Below, in pieces: positions 41,792 to 53,939 of a DNA stretch of 64,000 bases. Below the pieces are notes generated by a model. It had not been told where the DNA came from, did not search any database, and worked only from the letters and a program-made list of their open reading frames with translations. Position numbers and translations under genes: made by a program. Source of the DNA: Chondrus crispus. Taxonomy: Eukaryota > Rhodophyta > Florideophyceae > Gigartinales > Gigartinaceae. The stretch lies in assembly GCF_000350225.1 (NCBI RefSeq), contig NW_005179018.1, forward strand, positions 62,001 to 126,000, given 5' to 3'. Positions within the stretch are counted from its first letter, which is position 1, and each line of letters opens with the position of its first letter.

Positions 41792-44700
41792 GGTGGTCTC
41801 CCGACCTAGAAGACCCCGAGATCTCTCCGTGTAGACTTCCGCTTCCCTCCGCGAACCGATTGCGTCGAGATGAGCCAAGAGTCTGAGCCCTCGATCCGCT
41901 CCGAAGCGGCGGATCTGAGTCCGGCCGCTGTGCAGTCCCCATCCGCCCCGTCGGGCGACGGCGACGCAGATCCTCGTGACCGCGAACTGTCGCTCGGATC
42001 CTCCGAGGAAAGAGCGGCGGCGAAGTTCGAACGCATAGCCGGATACATCGAGGAAGTCCGTACTTCCCTTCGGATCGATGTATCGGACCATGTATACACT
42101 CGATGTATGGCCGAACTCCGCTCCCTGCGTGAAGGGAGGTTCGATAGAGTGACGCAGTCCTTAGAGAATATCCGAGCACTGATCGACGAGTTACACTCGC
42201 GGATAGTGCTCGTCGAAGACTCCCGTTTCGCCTCGCCCGGACCGTCCGGGCAAGGTCGCCCTGAGAGGCCCACCTCGGTGAGACGACCCGAGGACCGAAC
42301 CTCTCCGTCCGCAGAGCAATTGGGTGCGTTTGCGCACCTCGCCGCTGGGCTCGACGCCACTAGTCGGCGTGCCCGTGACATGGAACGTACCATGGCCGAA
42401 AGGCTACCCGGTGCCCCCTCGAGAGGGCCCGGTGGTACCGTACCTCCGAGCGCCGCCGCCCCCGAAGGTTGGCGTCCGACTGGTGCCGCTACCAGTCGGA
42501 CTGCAGAAGGAAGCCGTCCTCCGATAGACGCGAACTTCGCGTCTGAGACCCAAGCCTTGCCGCCTATCGCCGGAAGTAGGCAGCAAGTGGACCGCGTATC
42601 GTACGCGGACGAACAGGACCGTGAAGGAGCCGCCCGAGGATCCGGAGAACCGATGTTCTCCGTCGATCCCCGGTGGGGCGGCTACCCGCCGGCGAGTTTC
42701 GCCGAGCATCCAGGTCCGGTAGTCGTCCGTACGCTACCGGTTACCTCCTTCGGCACGCTGGGTCCCGCTGAACCCGGGCTCGAGCCGGCACATACGATGA
42801 TCCAAGAGTTCAGCGCCGTTGCTGACTATCGTATGTACCGCTTGGGTAACACCTCGAGGCTCGTTACCTCGGGTGACGCGGGACGGATCGCGAAGTACGT
42901 CCAACGCTGTCGTGGGATCCGTCCCACGATGCGCAGCTTCGACGGTACCGACCCGATCCAGCTGCTGCCGTTCTTGAAGGATATCCGAATCACCTTCCAC
43001 TCGCAACACCTGACCGAAGGTGTTGCGGTACGAGTCCTCGCGCACTTCCTCGAGCGCGACGCGGAGCGCCTGTATACGAGTTATACGATGCGTGGCCTCC
43101 GCGCCGGCCAGCTCCACGACGACGTGAGCTGGCCGGGGCTCGTGAATCAATTCTTAAAACGCTACCTCACGGACGACGTGTTAGGTGAAGCGTACGACGC
43201 TGTCGCTACGGCGCGACAGCAATTGCATGAGACGGAAAGCACGTTTGCTGACCGACTCGAGACTGCTGCGTTCCGATGCACGGCAGTCTTCTCCGAACAG
43301 TCCCTCGCGCACTACTTTGTGCGGGGACTTGCACCAGCAACCCGTGCCGCAGTATCCGAAACTGTGCAAAGGCTGCCAGGCAGTCAGAAGACCGATTTTC
43401 CGACCATCCGCCGTATCGCCACGGCGGAAGGTACAACGTACCGCGCTCGGCGCGGTTTACCTCTGCCGGATTCGAAACCGGCAGGGAGGGCTGGCAGGAC
43501 TACGAAGTCCGCCGCAATAAGTTCGCCCGCCTCTACCCTCCATGTCGGGGAGGATGAGTGGCAGGCGGACCCTGTCCTCATTACGCAAGGAGCAGGGCCC
43601 GTAGGGGGTCGACCCCCCTCACCGATGTCGACCGGAACGATCTCGAGTTACGCGACCGCGTTCGCGGCCACTCCAAGAGTGGCAAGGGGTACGGACCCCC
43701 GGGTCGCAGAGCTCGACATATCGAACCGAGATGCAGGAGGCGAAGCGCCTCGCGTGCCCTTCCTCACCGATGAGGAGGCGCGGCACGCGGCGACCTTTGT
43801 CCCACGGACGGCAGCGCGTACGTGTGCTGGCTATGCCGTACGTACGGGCATGCCATGTACGCGTGCCCGTTCCTGTCGCCGAAACAACAGATGTTCACGG
43901 CGTACAGGAACTACCGCTACCAGATGGAGACGCGCTCCGGTGCGCGTAATCTCCTCCGGCAGGCGGCGGGCGAGGGCCGTCCCCCGCGTCAAGGTTTCCC
44001 GAACCGATCGGGTGGGGGCGCACGCTTCGCCCCCCGTGGAGGCGGGTACCGTCGTAACGAAGTCGATCGTCGGGATCGACCCGCCTACCGGCAGTCGGAC
44101 ACAAGGTACCCGCCCCAAGGAGAGAGAGGGGACCGAGACCGTTCTCGGTTACCCCAACAGGTACAAAATGCGATAATGTACCTGCAAGACTGGGTAGAGG
44201 ATCCATACCCTCTACCCACGGAGGGTCACGAAGGCGAGCCGACTCGCTTCGTCCCCCATATCCTGCGACGACCGGACGCCGCAGGTCAAGGCCCGAAAGT
44301 ACCCGAATACTTCGCCACGGCCGCCGAGCCGCAGTGGGGGAATCGTCCCGACCCACGCGGCCGGCTACCGGAAGAAGACCTGGCTGTCGATAGCCAGGAG
44401 GTTAGCTCCGATAGCACGGGTAGTTCGAAAAAAGGGTAAAGACGGTTACGTACACGCGGTCGCGTGAGCCGTCTTTTCCCCACGAACTAGACCCAACCCC
44501 GCGTGCTTGCCAAGGACACGGGGGGTATTGTCCGGTAATACATCCTCCGCTACCGGAGGCGAGCACGGGAGCTCCTGTAATGCCGATACAGGAGGGAGCG
44601 CACGTCGAGGCCTCCGAAGGCCCGACGTTAGAAGGACAAGACACCGGGACAGCCGACGTCCCGGGGAGGCGTAACAATGGCGACGGGGGCAACGACGACC

Positions 44701-47700
44701 GAAAAGATTCGGTCGACCCCCTGACTCCCGCGAGCCCAAGGTCGCCGGAGAAGGGTTCGTGTCGTACGGGCTCGAATAATCCGGGGGGCGTCACTGATCC
44801 GCGGACGCCCCAAGAAAGGGGGAGAAGGAAACGCAAGCGGGGCCAGCACCGAAATCGAAGGCCCCGGGGGAACGACCTCACCGATCAGGTCGCCCCGAAG
44901 GTTGTCGACGGCGTCATTTGCCTTATGACGTCAAAGATCTACAACGTCCTCGGCTCGATAGCCACAGAGGGAAATGCATTTAAACCCCGCACGATCGCCA
45001 TTGATACGTGCTCGGGGTATAATCTGGTGAGGAAGGCCGACCTTCCCCCCGATTGGACGCGTTACGTCGTTCACGACGCATCTCTGCCACGATTAGCAGG
45101 CGCGAATAGCAACCCCCTCAAGCTTTCGGCCGTCGTCCGCCTGGCTGTGCGGTTGAGGAACACGGTGTTCCGAATTCCGTTCGTAGTCGCGGACCAGCTC
45201 GCCGTGCTGGTCCTCCTCGGCACAGCCTTCATCGATACGCACGTGCGATGCATCGACATCGAGGCTCAACGGATGGAGCTGCGCCAAGGCGGCTCTGTTT
45301 CCATCGTCGACGGAAAAGGGGAGCCGACTCCCCGTACGAGGCGTAGCGGACGCCAGACGAGACGACCCGATGTACGAGAGGAGGCCTCGCAGGCGATCCG
45401 AATCGCCCGCTGGGTCACCATCCCCGCGAGGTCGCAAGCCCGAGTGCGCGTCACCACCGCAGGGAGGGGCCTCGTATTCATGGAGCCGAAGCCGTCACTT
45501 CAACACCGACATGGAGTGAGGCTGACGAACGGCGTCGTCGAGGTACTGCCGAATCAGACCTTCGACGTCCTCGTCGCGAACTTTTCGCGACGGGAAAGGC
45601 GGCTTCCGAAGCACACCGTCGTAGGGTATGCGACGCGCAACCCCTCGCGATCCTGACGCCCGAACGTCGCGTCGCCGAGGGGGTCGCACACGCGCTACAC
45701 CTGACCGACTTGACCGATCAAGTCGGGAAGGCAAGAGCTGGACGACCAAGCTCCGATGAGCTATAGAGCGTTAGGAGAGAACAGGTGGGTACGGACAATC
45801 GGCCACCTAGAGACCAACCGACGGCGGGAGGCACCGTAAACATCCACAAAAAGGATCCCAAAAATCCACCGATGGATTGGGAAAAAGAGGTGGACTTGTC
45901 ATACATCGACGATGACAAGCTCAGTGGCCACGTACTCAAGATGCTCCGTACGCATTCGAGTCTGTGGAGCGGTGCGCTCGGAACGATCCGAGCCACTGAA
46001 CACCGCATCCCTCTCGAACCGGGAACGAAACCGATTCGTTCGATGCCCTATCGGAAGGGGCCCGCCATGCGCGAGATGGTTGCCAAGGAGGTCAACCAAA
46101 TGCTGAACGCAGGGGTTATCGAACCCGCGAGCACCGAGTGGGCGTCTCTGGTGGTGCTCGTCCCGAAGAAAGACGGCTCTCTTCTGTTCTGCGTAGAATA
46201 CCGGCGTGTCAACGCGAAGACGGCAGCGGATTCGTATCCGCTGCCCCGGATAGACGACTGCATCGACTCGTTAGGAGATGCAGCCGTCTTTACGACGTTG
46301 GACTGCAATTCCAGTTATTGGCAGATCCCTGTCGCTCCGGAGGACCGGGATAAGACCACGTTTACGACGCACATGGGCACGTTTCGCCACCTGCGCATGC
46401 CGTTCGGACTAAAAGGGGCACCGGCCACCTTCCAACGCGCCCTGGATATTATTCTCTCACGCGTTCGCTGGCCTCGTCTATCTCGATGACGGTATCGTGC
46501 TCTCGCGTACGCACGCGGAACATGCGAAGCATCTCAACACTGTCTTGAGCTTGCTTGGGAGTGCCGGAATCTCCCTCAAGCTCAAGAAGTGTAGCTTCTT
46601 TCGGCTGAAGGTACACTACCTGGGGCACGTCATTTCCCCAGGTAAGTTAAGCGTGGCCGACACGGCGGCCGATGCCTTCAAGACGTTCACGATCCCAAGA
46701 ACACTTACGCAAGTGCGCTCGTTCCTCGAGGCGTGCAACGTATACCGCCGATTCGTTAAGGGGTTCGCGAAGATAGCGCGTTTTCTGACCGACATGACGC
46801 GCAAAGAGGCGGATCCTGACTTCTACAACCCCACGGAGGCCCAACTGAACGCGTTCGAGAACCTCAAGAGGTGTATGATCGCTCCGCCGATCCTCGCGCT
46901 ACTGCGGTACGGCCGTCCGTACATGATCGACACGGACGCGAGTGCCTACCAGCTTGGCTGCACGCTGCTCCAGGAGCACGACCAGCCAAACGATTGGCGC
47001 CCCGTAGGCTATTGGTCCTACTCGCTGAACGACAGCGAGCGCAACTACAGCGACATGGAACGCGAGTGCTTCTCCGTAGTGTGGGCCGTCCGCACACTAC
47101 GGCCGTACGTAGAAGGCACGAAGTTCACCGTACGGACGGACCATGACGCCCTCCGATGGCTCATGTCCCTCACCGAGAGTTCCAGAAGACTCACCCGGTG
47201 GCGGCTGCGTCTGGCTGAATACGATTTCACCATTCAGTACCGTCCCGGGCGCGTGCACCAGGTACCGGACGCCCTGTCACGCCTCGTGTCGCCGAGAGTC
47301 GCCGACGACCCTCGCCCCAGCGTCGAGGTGGATGACGACATTCCCACCTTCGACGCGGGCACGACCGTTCGAGACGTATCGAACGAGCTCGCGGGCCACG
47401 TTTGCATCGCGATCTGCGACCACGAGGTCGAGCACATCTTCGCGACGACACGGAACCAAGCCAGCTCACGAAGAAGGTCGCGCGCCCGATCGCGCGACGA
47501 GCCGAGGGGCGACGACGAAGCCCCCGCTCTCCAAGGACCCAATTCGTTCTGGGAGGAGAATGACGAGTTCGACGCCACCGACATCGAGCGCACCGCAGAC
47601 CACGAGGCTGTCGCGCCCGACTCTTCGGTCGCCCCTCCGCAGGACGACCTTCCGGCTCCTCTTACGATAGAGGAGATTGCTGACGAGCAACGCGTGGATG

Positions 47701-49126
47701 ACTTCTGCCAAACCGTTTTGGCACGACAGTCAGAGTCCCGGGACTCGGCGTTCTTCGAGGACCACCAGGGGGTGCTCAAACGGAGACACCTCTTCGACCC
47801 TGCTATCGTGCAGGTGGTGGTACCTCGGACGCTCCGCGCCAGGCTCCTTCGCCTGTGCCACAACCCGGTCATCGCAGGGCACCCGGGCCAGAACCGTATG
47901 TACTACGCGCTCCGTCGCGAGTACTACTGGCCCCATCTGGCCGCAGATGTGGCAGCCACGGTGCGAGGGTGTCGAACCTGCGCAATGAACCGGGTGAAGC
48001 TGAGAAAACATCTCAACCGATTGAGATTGTTTCCAGCTACGAGGCCCCTCGAGAGCCTCGCGATCGACATCTTGGGGCCGCTCCCCAAGACGAAGACAGG
48101 AAAACGGTTCGTGCTCGTGATTACGGACCGCTTCAGTAATCTGACGCAAGTCGTGGCGCTCCGCACGATAACCGCATACACCGTCGCAGTTGCGTTTTGC
48201 GAGTCGTGGGTGTTTAAATACGGCATCCCGCGCACGTTGCTGTCGGATAACGGACCGCAGTTCAACGCCAAGTTCTTCCACAGCACGTGCCGTGTTCTGG
48301 GGATAACTAATATGTACACATCGGCATACCATCCCCAGACGAACGGGCAAGTTGAGCGATACAACCGAACGATCGCTGCGATGCTACGCAACTACGTAGG
48401 CGAGCATCAAGATAACTGGGACGTGTACGTGGGGCCGCTTACGTACGCGTATAACTCCCACGTACACCGCACCACCGGCACGACGCCGTTCGAGCTCGTG
48501 CTCAGCAGACCACCGCCGGAGTTCTCGCTTCGACGACCCGACGGTGACGCCCCCCTGCCGACAGAGGGGACCAACGCACCGAGTTCCTCAAGACCTTGGA
48601 TTCGACAATCTAGAAGGCCTACGGGAGCCTGCGTCGTACGCAGGCTCGCTACAAGCGCGACTTCGATAAGCGCATACGACGGATCAACTCGCGACTACGT
48701 CCGGGAGAGTACCTATACCTCAACCCCACCGACGGGGGGAGGACTTCGAACAGGCTCGCGTCCCCCGCGTTCGGACCCTACCGCGTCTTCGAAAACGACC
48801 GCCGAACCATCACGATCGATCGTGATGGGGTCACTGAGCGGGTCTCTGTAGACCGCTTGGTATACGCGCCACCGCCGATGGACGCGCCACGGGGGGGCAC
48901 AACAACCCCAGCTGACCTTGCCGACAAGGTCAGAGAGGGAACACAGTACGCTGTCGAGCGACTACTGAAGCACCGAGATATGCAAGACGGAACTATCGAG
49001 TTCCTCATCAAGTGGGCGGATTACGACACGCCCACCTGGACTGCGCGGACTCACGTCCCGGAGGAGTTGGTGTCTCGTTACGCCCAACGCCTCCGGAGAC
49101 GCACCGGTATGGACCTCAAGTCAAAC

Positions 49127-49165
49127 GTGAACGCGGACGTTCACGCTTGAGGAGGGGGCCCTCAA
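49127..49165 (+). repeat. Inner copy of the G2 end motif (palindrome plus purine run)
   Basis: GTGAACGCGGACGTTCAC (49127-49144) overlaps the end of the chromodomain frame and is followed by a purine-rich run (GCTTGAGGAGGGGGCC). The same palindrome, followed by ACTTGTGGGGGG, lies at 53903-53920 just before the 3' LTR, where the polypurine primer tract belongs. The offset is 4776 bp. Confidence 0.8.
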
Positions 49166-51000
49166 CCGCTCCTTCGCGGATTAAAACGTCTGGCTGCACG
49201 AGCAGACCGGAAAGAAGAGACGCGAAAGTACAGCTACCCCATCGGAGGCCCACACAATGGGACGGCGCCCGAATTCAAGACGTATTGACGAACTAAGCCA
49301 ATGCGAGAAGCCGCGACGACGCCGCCACACATCCATAGTCATGCCCATGAATGGCATCTGGCGGCTCCGGCAAGACGCAGAAGAAAAGACAGTACGGACT
49401 GTCTCACGAAAACCTGGCCCGTCGGTTGGGTAGGAGAGACTCCGACGAGAACCCCGTAGTCCATCCTCCAGAAGGCCAACTCCCCATGGCGGGAGGGGGT
49501 ATGCGGATCGCCGCACTAATGAGACCGTAAGCCGTTACGGGAAGTGGATCGACCGCACCCGCCCCCTCTACAAGGTAAGAGAGCCATGGCGGAAAACAGC
49601 AGAAGCGAGAGATGGTGATGCGTAGTTTCCCCGGCGGGAATCGTATACGAAAGCCAACCCCCGACACGCAATTATTACGCCGGCAAGAAACCTTTTTTGC
49701 AACCGCGTCGTTACGTCCTAGGAAAAGAGGAAAAACGGTGGGCAGGTGTGCGCGGGGCGGTATTCGGGATGAAGTACAGTGAGCGATGATGCCGCTTTGG
49801 GGCTCGAGACACGCGGAAAGACACGTCAGATCCGAGGGCCCATCGGTGCGCGAAGGAGGACGGCACGAGACGCCCTGACACGGACGAACTGTGAACTATC
49901 TCGGAGCGTCTACGCCCGCCACCTCCGTACCGCCTTGCACGGCATTTGCTTCTCGCGACGAACACCTTCCGCCGTCTCCGAGCGCGCACAAAACGCGGCG
50001 CAGAGAGAGGGATTGGTACCGCGGTCGAAGCGCGCGGGCATGAGGCATTCGGAAATACCGGGACGGCAACGACGGTATAAGAAGACCGGCCACGACGCGG
50101 AAACGAGGGGGATCGATCAAGCCCTAACGGTGCGGGCGTTGTCTAGTGACGCACGATCGACGTCAGTGCGGGTACGGACAAGACGGGGACGACTCCCCCG
50201 TGCCCTGCCAACAGCGCGAAGGATTAGATAGAATATGGACCGCGCCGCGAGCGCAGTTCCGAAAGCACCGCTAGCCGCGACGATACCCTACGCCCCATTC
50301 GCCCGACCATAACGCTATGCGGGAGGAGCAGGGAGGTTCGTCGACACTTACATGGAATCGAGACCAGCCGGATCCCGTCCGATGACGGGAGGAAAAGGTA
50401 AGGGACGGGGGAAGAAGGTGTCATGCTGAGCGCATTCGCAGGCCGACCCTCCCCCAAAACGTCGGCCCGCAGTGCGCCGGCTCTGTACGTCCAGTACAGA
50501 CCGTCCTGACAAACCGCAGCCACCGACGACGGAGGGTTGAAAAGCAGATGAAATTAAGGACAGGTGAGAAATTACACCGTCACGTGCGGATGGCACGTGC
50601 GGGACGCGCCACCCGAGGCACACGCAATCGGTGACAGGGCAGCGATACGTGCGTCGCCCCCGACACTTGGCAATAACCACACGTCACGGACTGCGCTGTG
50701 ATTTTTTTGGCAAAAATTCATTTTCGCGGGAAAATTATTTTTTGCAAATTTTTCCTGATCTAATCAAGGTCAAGGCGCTTTTGCGCAAATGCAGTGCTGG
50801 ACAGCACGAGCGCGCGCATGTCGCGCTGTAGAGCTTGCGCTCTACAGTAGCTACTGGACAAAAACGCGCACGCGCGCGCTGCATACACGACGCGCTGAAC
50901 TCTCCCCTGTCCTCTGTCTGCCTTCACCGTGGCCCCGCGTCTGCGCTCCCTCCTTCCGCCCGCGCGATGCTGCCCCGCCGCGCGCGCTGACACCGCGCTG
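49166..51000 (+). other. G2 extra module, left half: no recognisable gene
   Basis: Plus and minus frames are open because of high GC content, but none has domain-like content. An AT-rich island lies at about 50700-50770 (AAAAATTCATTTTCGCGGG), a sharp composition break that could be a promoter region or an old junction. Confidence 0.4.
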
Positions 51001-51009
51001 CCCTACGAG

Positions 51010-51220
51010 CCCTCGCCGCCGACGGCGAGGGGGCCAAAGAGAATTGCATTCGTCGCGCGCCGCGCCCTCGCCATCGGTGGCGAGGGCCGCGAAGGATAAC
51101 GACCGCGCCGCGCATTCGTCGCGCGCCGCGCCCTCGCCATCGGTGGCGAGGGCCGCGAAGGATAACGACCGCGCCGCGCATTCGTCGCACGCCGCGCCCT
51201 CGACTGGTTCGAGGGCAAGG
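51010..51220. repeat. GC-rich hairpin array with 66-bp tandem units
   Basis: Units of 66 bp begin at 51046, 51112 and 51178. Each holds a CCCTCGCC...GGCGAGGG stem, changed in the third to CCCTCGA...TCGAGGG. A preceding CCTCGCCG...CGGCGAGG stem starts at about 51011. That makes four hairpins in about 200 bp, located 3' of the antisense ORF. Confidence 0.85.
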
Positions 51221-51459
51221 GCCGCTTGGCGTTGTTCTAGACCCGGACCGTCCGGGTCTCCTTGCACCCGCCCTCCGCCGCCAGCGTGCCGCGCTCGGCG
51301 CAGCCGCCAGCGGGAAACACCAGGGCTCGCGCGAGCCACGCAAGGGGGAGGCTCATCACCGGAACCGCGCGACGCGGGTGAGAGACAAGAACAGAAGATG
51401 CGAAGAGTCTTTACGGAAAGCACAGGACGAGTCGTCTCGGAACGGGGAATTGTACCCCC

Positions 51460-53031
51460 TCAACGAGTGCCATCGGGGCCCCGGTCCGAAGGCATCGGCG
51501 GGCAGTACCCGGGATAACACGGAACATCGAAGTTCCGCGGCGGATCCCCCGCAGCCTCCTCGAGAGGGGGCATAGCGGGCGGCTGGTATGAACCACCTCC
51601 TCGTACAGGGGCTGCGTGCGCCCCGGAACCGTACAACGTCAGGGGAACAACCGTCGGGACGGCATAAGGATCGGGCGTGCTGGAGGGCTGCGAGACGACC
51701 TCACGAATCCCGCGCGCCCGAGCGGCGCGCAAGGTGTCCCGCTCCTGACGGTACCGATCCCGGTCCGATACAGCGCGTTCGTACGCGTTAGTCTGGTGAC
51801 TAGCAGTGTTCCGCGCGGAGTCAATCTCGCCTTGCAAACGGTGCAGCGAGAGGGAAAGCGAGTCGCGCTCCCCGCTGAGGCGGCGAGCCGCAGTACTCCA
51901 CGCGAGGAACCAGCTCGCCATGGTCGACAGGAGACTACTCACCGTCCAGGCCTGGTTCCTGGCGTGCCCCAAGGCCTGCGCGAGCCCCGGCACCGAAGCA
52001 ACGTCCTCCCTCGTAAGGGAAGGGTCCAGAGCCGCCATCCCCGGGGCCAGGGCAACGGAGCGGTCGTCCAGCGGAGGCATAGGGGGAATCGCCTCCGACG
52101 CGACGGGTAACACCGTTCCCTCGTCCGGCCCACGGGGCGAGGTGGAGCGAAACAAGTCGGACCCTGCCATGGCCGGATGAGGCGGGACGGCGTCTAGATC
52201 CCGATACCGCTTGCGGCGGTTCCGCCGCGACCCGAAGCCGACGCCACCACGCCTCCCCCTCGACCCGGCCGAGTCCGGAGTCGCTGCCGAGCGAGACGCG
52301 AACACTTCCACCCTCGAATCGTACAGGAGGAACGGGCTTCGGGTGCCCGTCGTGAAGTCAGGCCAGTGGTGATGATGACGCTCGCTCACCTCGCCGGCTC
52401 GGGTCATCAGAGACACGACGCTATCGAGCGTCCAGGAGACCTGGAGAAGGCCGCGCTCGAGCGGGTGTGGTGGGACGGTCGGTAAATCGGGCCCTAGACG
52501 CGCCAGAAACGTCACGGTCTTGTCCGGCTGAAGGAAAACGCGACCATGTACGCACACCTCTGCCATGAAGGCGCTCCCGAGGGACCAAGCCCATTTTTTT
52601 TTGCAGCTGTCGAGTAGAGGAACGCGGGCGGGGTGACTCGGGTCGACCGCAGCGTACCCAAAGTGCTTCAGCACGTAGGGAAGAAGAGGGTGTATCCCTA
52701 AGGAAGGAAAGGTGTCACGAACCACGCGCGGAAGCGAGGGAAAGTCCCCCGGGGAAATGCCTAGCTCGAACGCGGCAGAGGCAAAGACGCGACCGTCTTC
52801 ATCCGAGGACCGCTTGTAGGCGAACCAGTCTCGATGGGCCACGGCGATGCCATGGAGCCGCATCGGTGTTGCGGCAGACTTCTGAAGAGCGACCCGGGGC
52901 TTGGTGTACGCGTACGGACGCGGATACACGTAAAGTCCCGGGATCTCCGCGAGGATAAAACGGGGCGGACATTCCGAGTCGAACCCGGACAGGTAAGCTG
53001 CCATACGATCGACGTACATTACCTCCTCCAT
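51460..53031 (-). CDS. Antisense ORF 1 in the G2 extra module, unknown protein
   Basis: A minus-strand frame of 523 codons from ATG (53029-53031), opposite in direction to gag-pol. The first ~230 residues look globular (RLHGIAVAHRDWFAYKRS, LLPYVLKHFGYAAVDP). A basic patch follows (RRNRRKRYRDLD), then a helical stretch likely to be a coiled coil (SLHRLQGEIDSARNTASHQ), then a Pro/Gly-rich tail. No homologous family comes to mind: not an Env, not a Gag I know. Length and ordered-then-coiled-coil layout argue against a chance frame, though GC-rich DNA produces long chance frames. Confidence 0.45.
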   Translation of the reverse strand: MEEVMYVDRMAAYLSGFDSECPPRFILAEIPGLYVYPRPYAYTKPRVALQKSAATPMRLHGIAVAHRDWFAYKRSSDEDGRVFASAAFELGISPGDFPSLPRVVRDTFPSLGIHPLLPYVLKHFGYAAVDPSHPARVPLLDSCKKKWAWSLGSAFMAEVCVHGRVFLQPDKTVTFLARLGPDLPTVPPHPLERGLLQVSWTLDSVVSLMTRAGEVSERHHHHWPDFTTGTRSPFLLYDSRVEVFASRSAATPDSAGSRGRRGGVGFGSRRNRRKRYRDLDAVPPHPAMAGSDLFRSTSPRGPDEGTVLPVASEAIPPMPPLDDRSVALAPGMAALDPSLTREDVASVPGLAQALGHARNQAWTVSSLLSTMASWFLAWSTAARRLSGERDSLSLSLHRLQGEIDSARNTASHQTNAYERAVSDRDRYRQERDTLRAARARGIREVVSQPSSTPDPYAVPTVVPLTLYGSGAHAAPVRGGGSYQPPAMPPLEEAAGDPPRNFDVPCYPGYCPPMPSDRGPDGTR

Positions 53032-53681
53032 ACCAAAAGCAAACGTGCGATCTCCTCGTATCCCGTCGGGGATTGGTAAGCCAAGCCGTCCCCTTCAGCA
53101 AAGAGACGGCTACGGGCCAGCGCGGATTGATCAGCGAGGCCGGCCTCGCTGATGTTATGGATGCGGGACAAGTCAGGGCGTAAGGATGGGCTCGCCAAGA
53201 TCTCGCCCACCGTCACGCCCATACGAGCGTGGCGCGCCCACGGATACCTGAGGTCACTGAGCGGCAGCGGAGAGGACCGCAAAAGAGGAACGCCGAACCA
53301 GCGCGTCGTGCTGGGAACATCACCCTCTGTCACCCTTAGGCTTGGCCCGTGAAGGGGAGAAACCACGGCTCCAGAAGGGACCCCAACGATGGGGTCAGCC
53401 GCCCCCTCAGCCACGGTGGGACGAGGGCCTTGCGACTCGCCCCCATGCAGTGCGTCGACAACGCGTGTAGGGGCGTCAGTCAATTCCACGGACAGCGTGG
53501 ACTCCGTCGACGGGCGGGTCCTCTGAAAGGGGGATGTCGGCGCTGGCGTGGCGGCGCACGCATCAGGAGGAGGCGCGTTCGACAACGGAAGCGACGATGC
53601 CTCCGTAGTGGCGACTCGAACCGCCGCGGCAACGGCCGGCGGCGGCGGTGAGGGTGGTTTCGGAACCGATGGCGGTGGCAT
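53019..53681 (-). CDS. Antisense ORF 2 in the G2 extra module, Pro/Ala-rich
   Basis: A 220-codon minus-strand frame from ATG (53679-53681). The N-terminal half is low-complexity Pro/Ala/Ser; the C-terminal half is more ordinary (VGEILASPSLRPDLSRIHN). It lies directly upstream of antisense ORF 1 on the same strand and overlaps its start by a few codons, so the two may belong to one transcription unit. Function unknown. Confidence 0.35.
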   Translation of the reverse strand: MPPPSVPKPPSPPPPAVAAAVRVATTEASSLPLSNAPPPDACAATPAPTSPFQRTRPSTESTLSVELTDAPTRVVDALHGGESQGPRPTVAEGAADPIVGVPSGAVVSPLHGPSLRVTEGDVPSTTRWFGVPLLRSSPLPLSDLRYPWARHARMGVTVGEILASPSLRPDLSRIHNISEAGLADQSALARSRLFAEGDGLAYQSPTGYEEIARLLLVWRR

Positions 53682-53939
53682 GCCGAGACAGTGTCACCCG
53701 GACCCAAATCTCGAGATTGTGCGAGAACGCCGAGAGCCCGCTCGATGGCAGGTCAAGACAGGATCCCACGGTTCACGAAGAAACGACGCGGGGACACGCG
53801 ACGACGGAGAGGAGAGACTGCCAACGGAAGGAATGTGAACGGAAAGGGGAAGCCACGACACTTAGATCGAAGGGGTAAGCACGAGCCGCCCTACAAGCAC
53901 ATGTGAACGCGGACGTTCACACTTGTGGGGGGGGGGCCG

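Noticed and set aside
50789-51517. Overlapping long ORFs on both strands around the hairpin array
   Set aside because: Very GC-rich tandem DNA keeps all frames open; the translated text is repetitive with no domain content.
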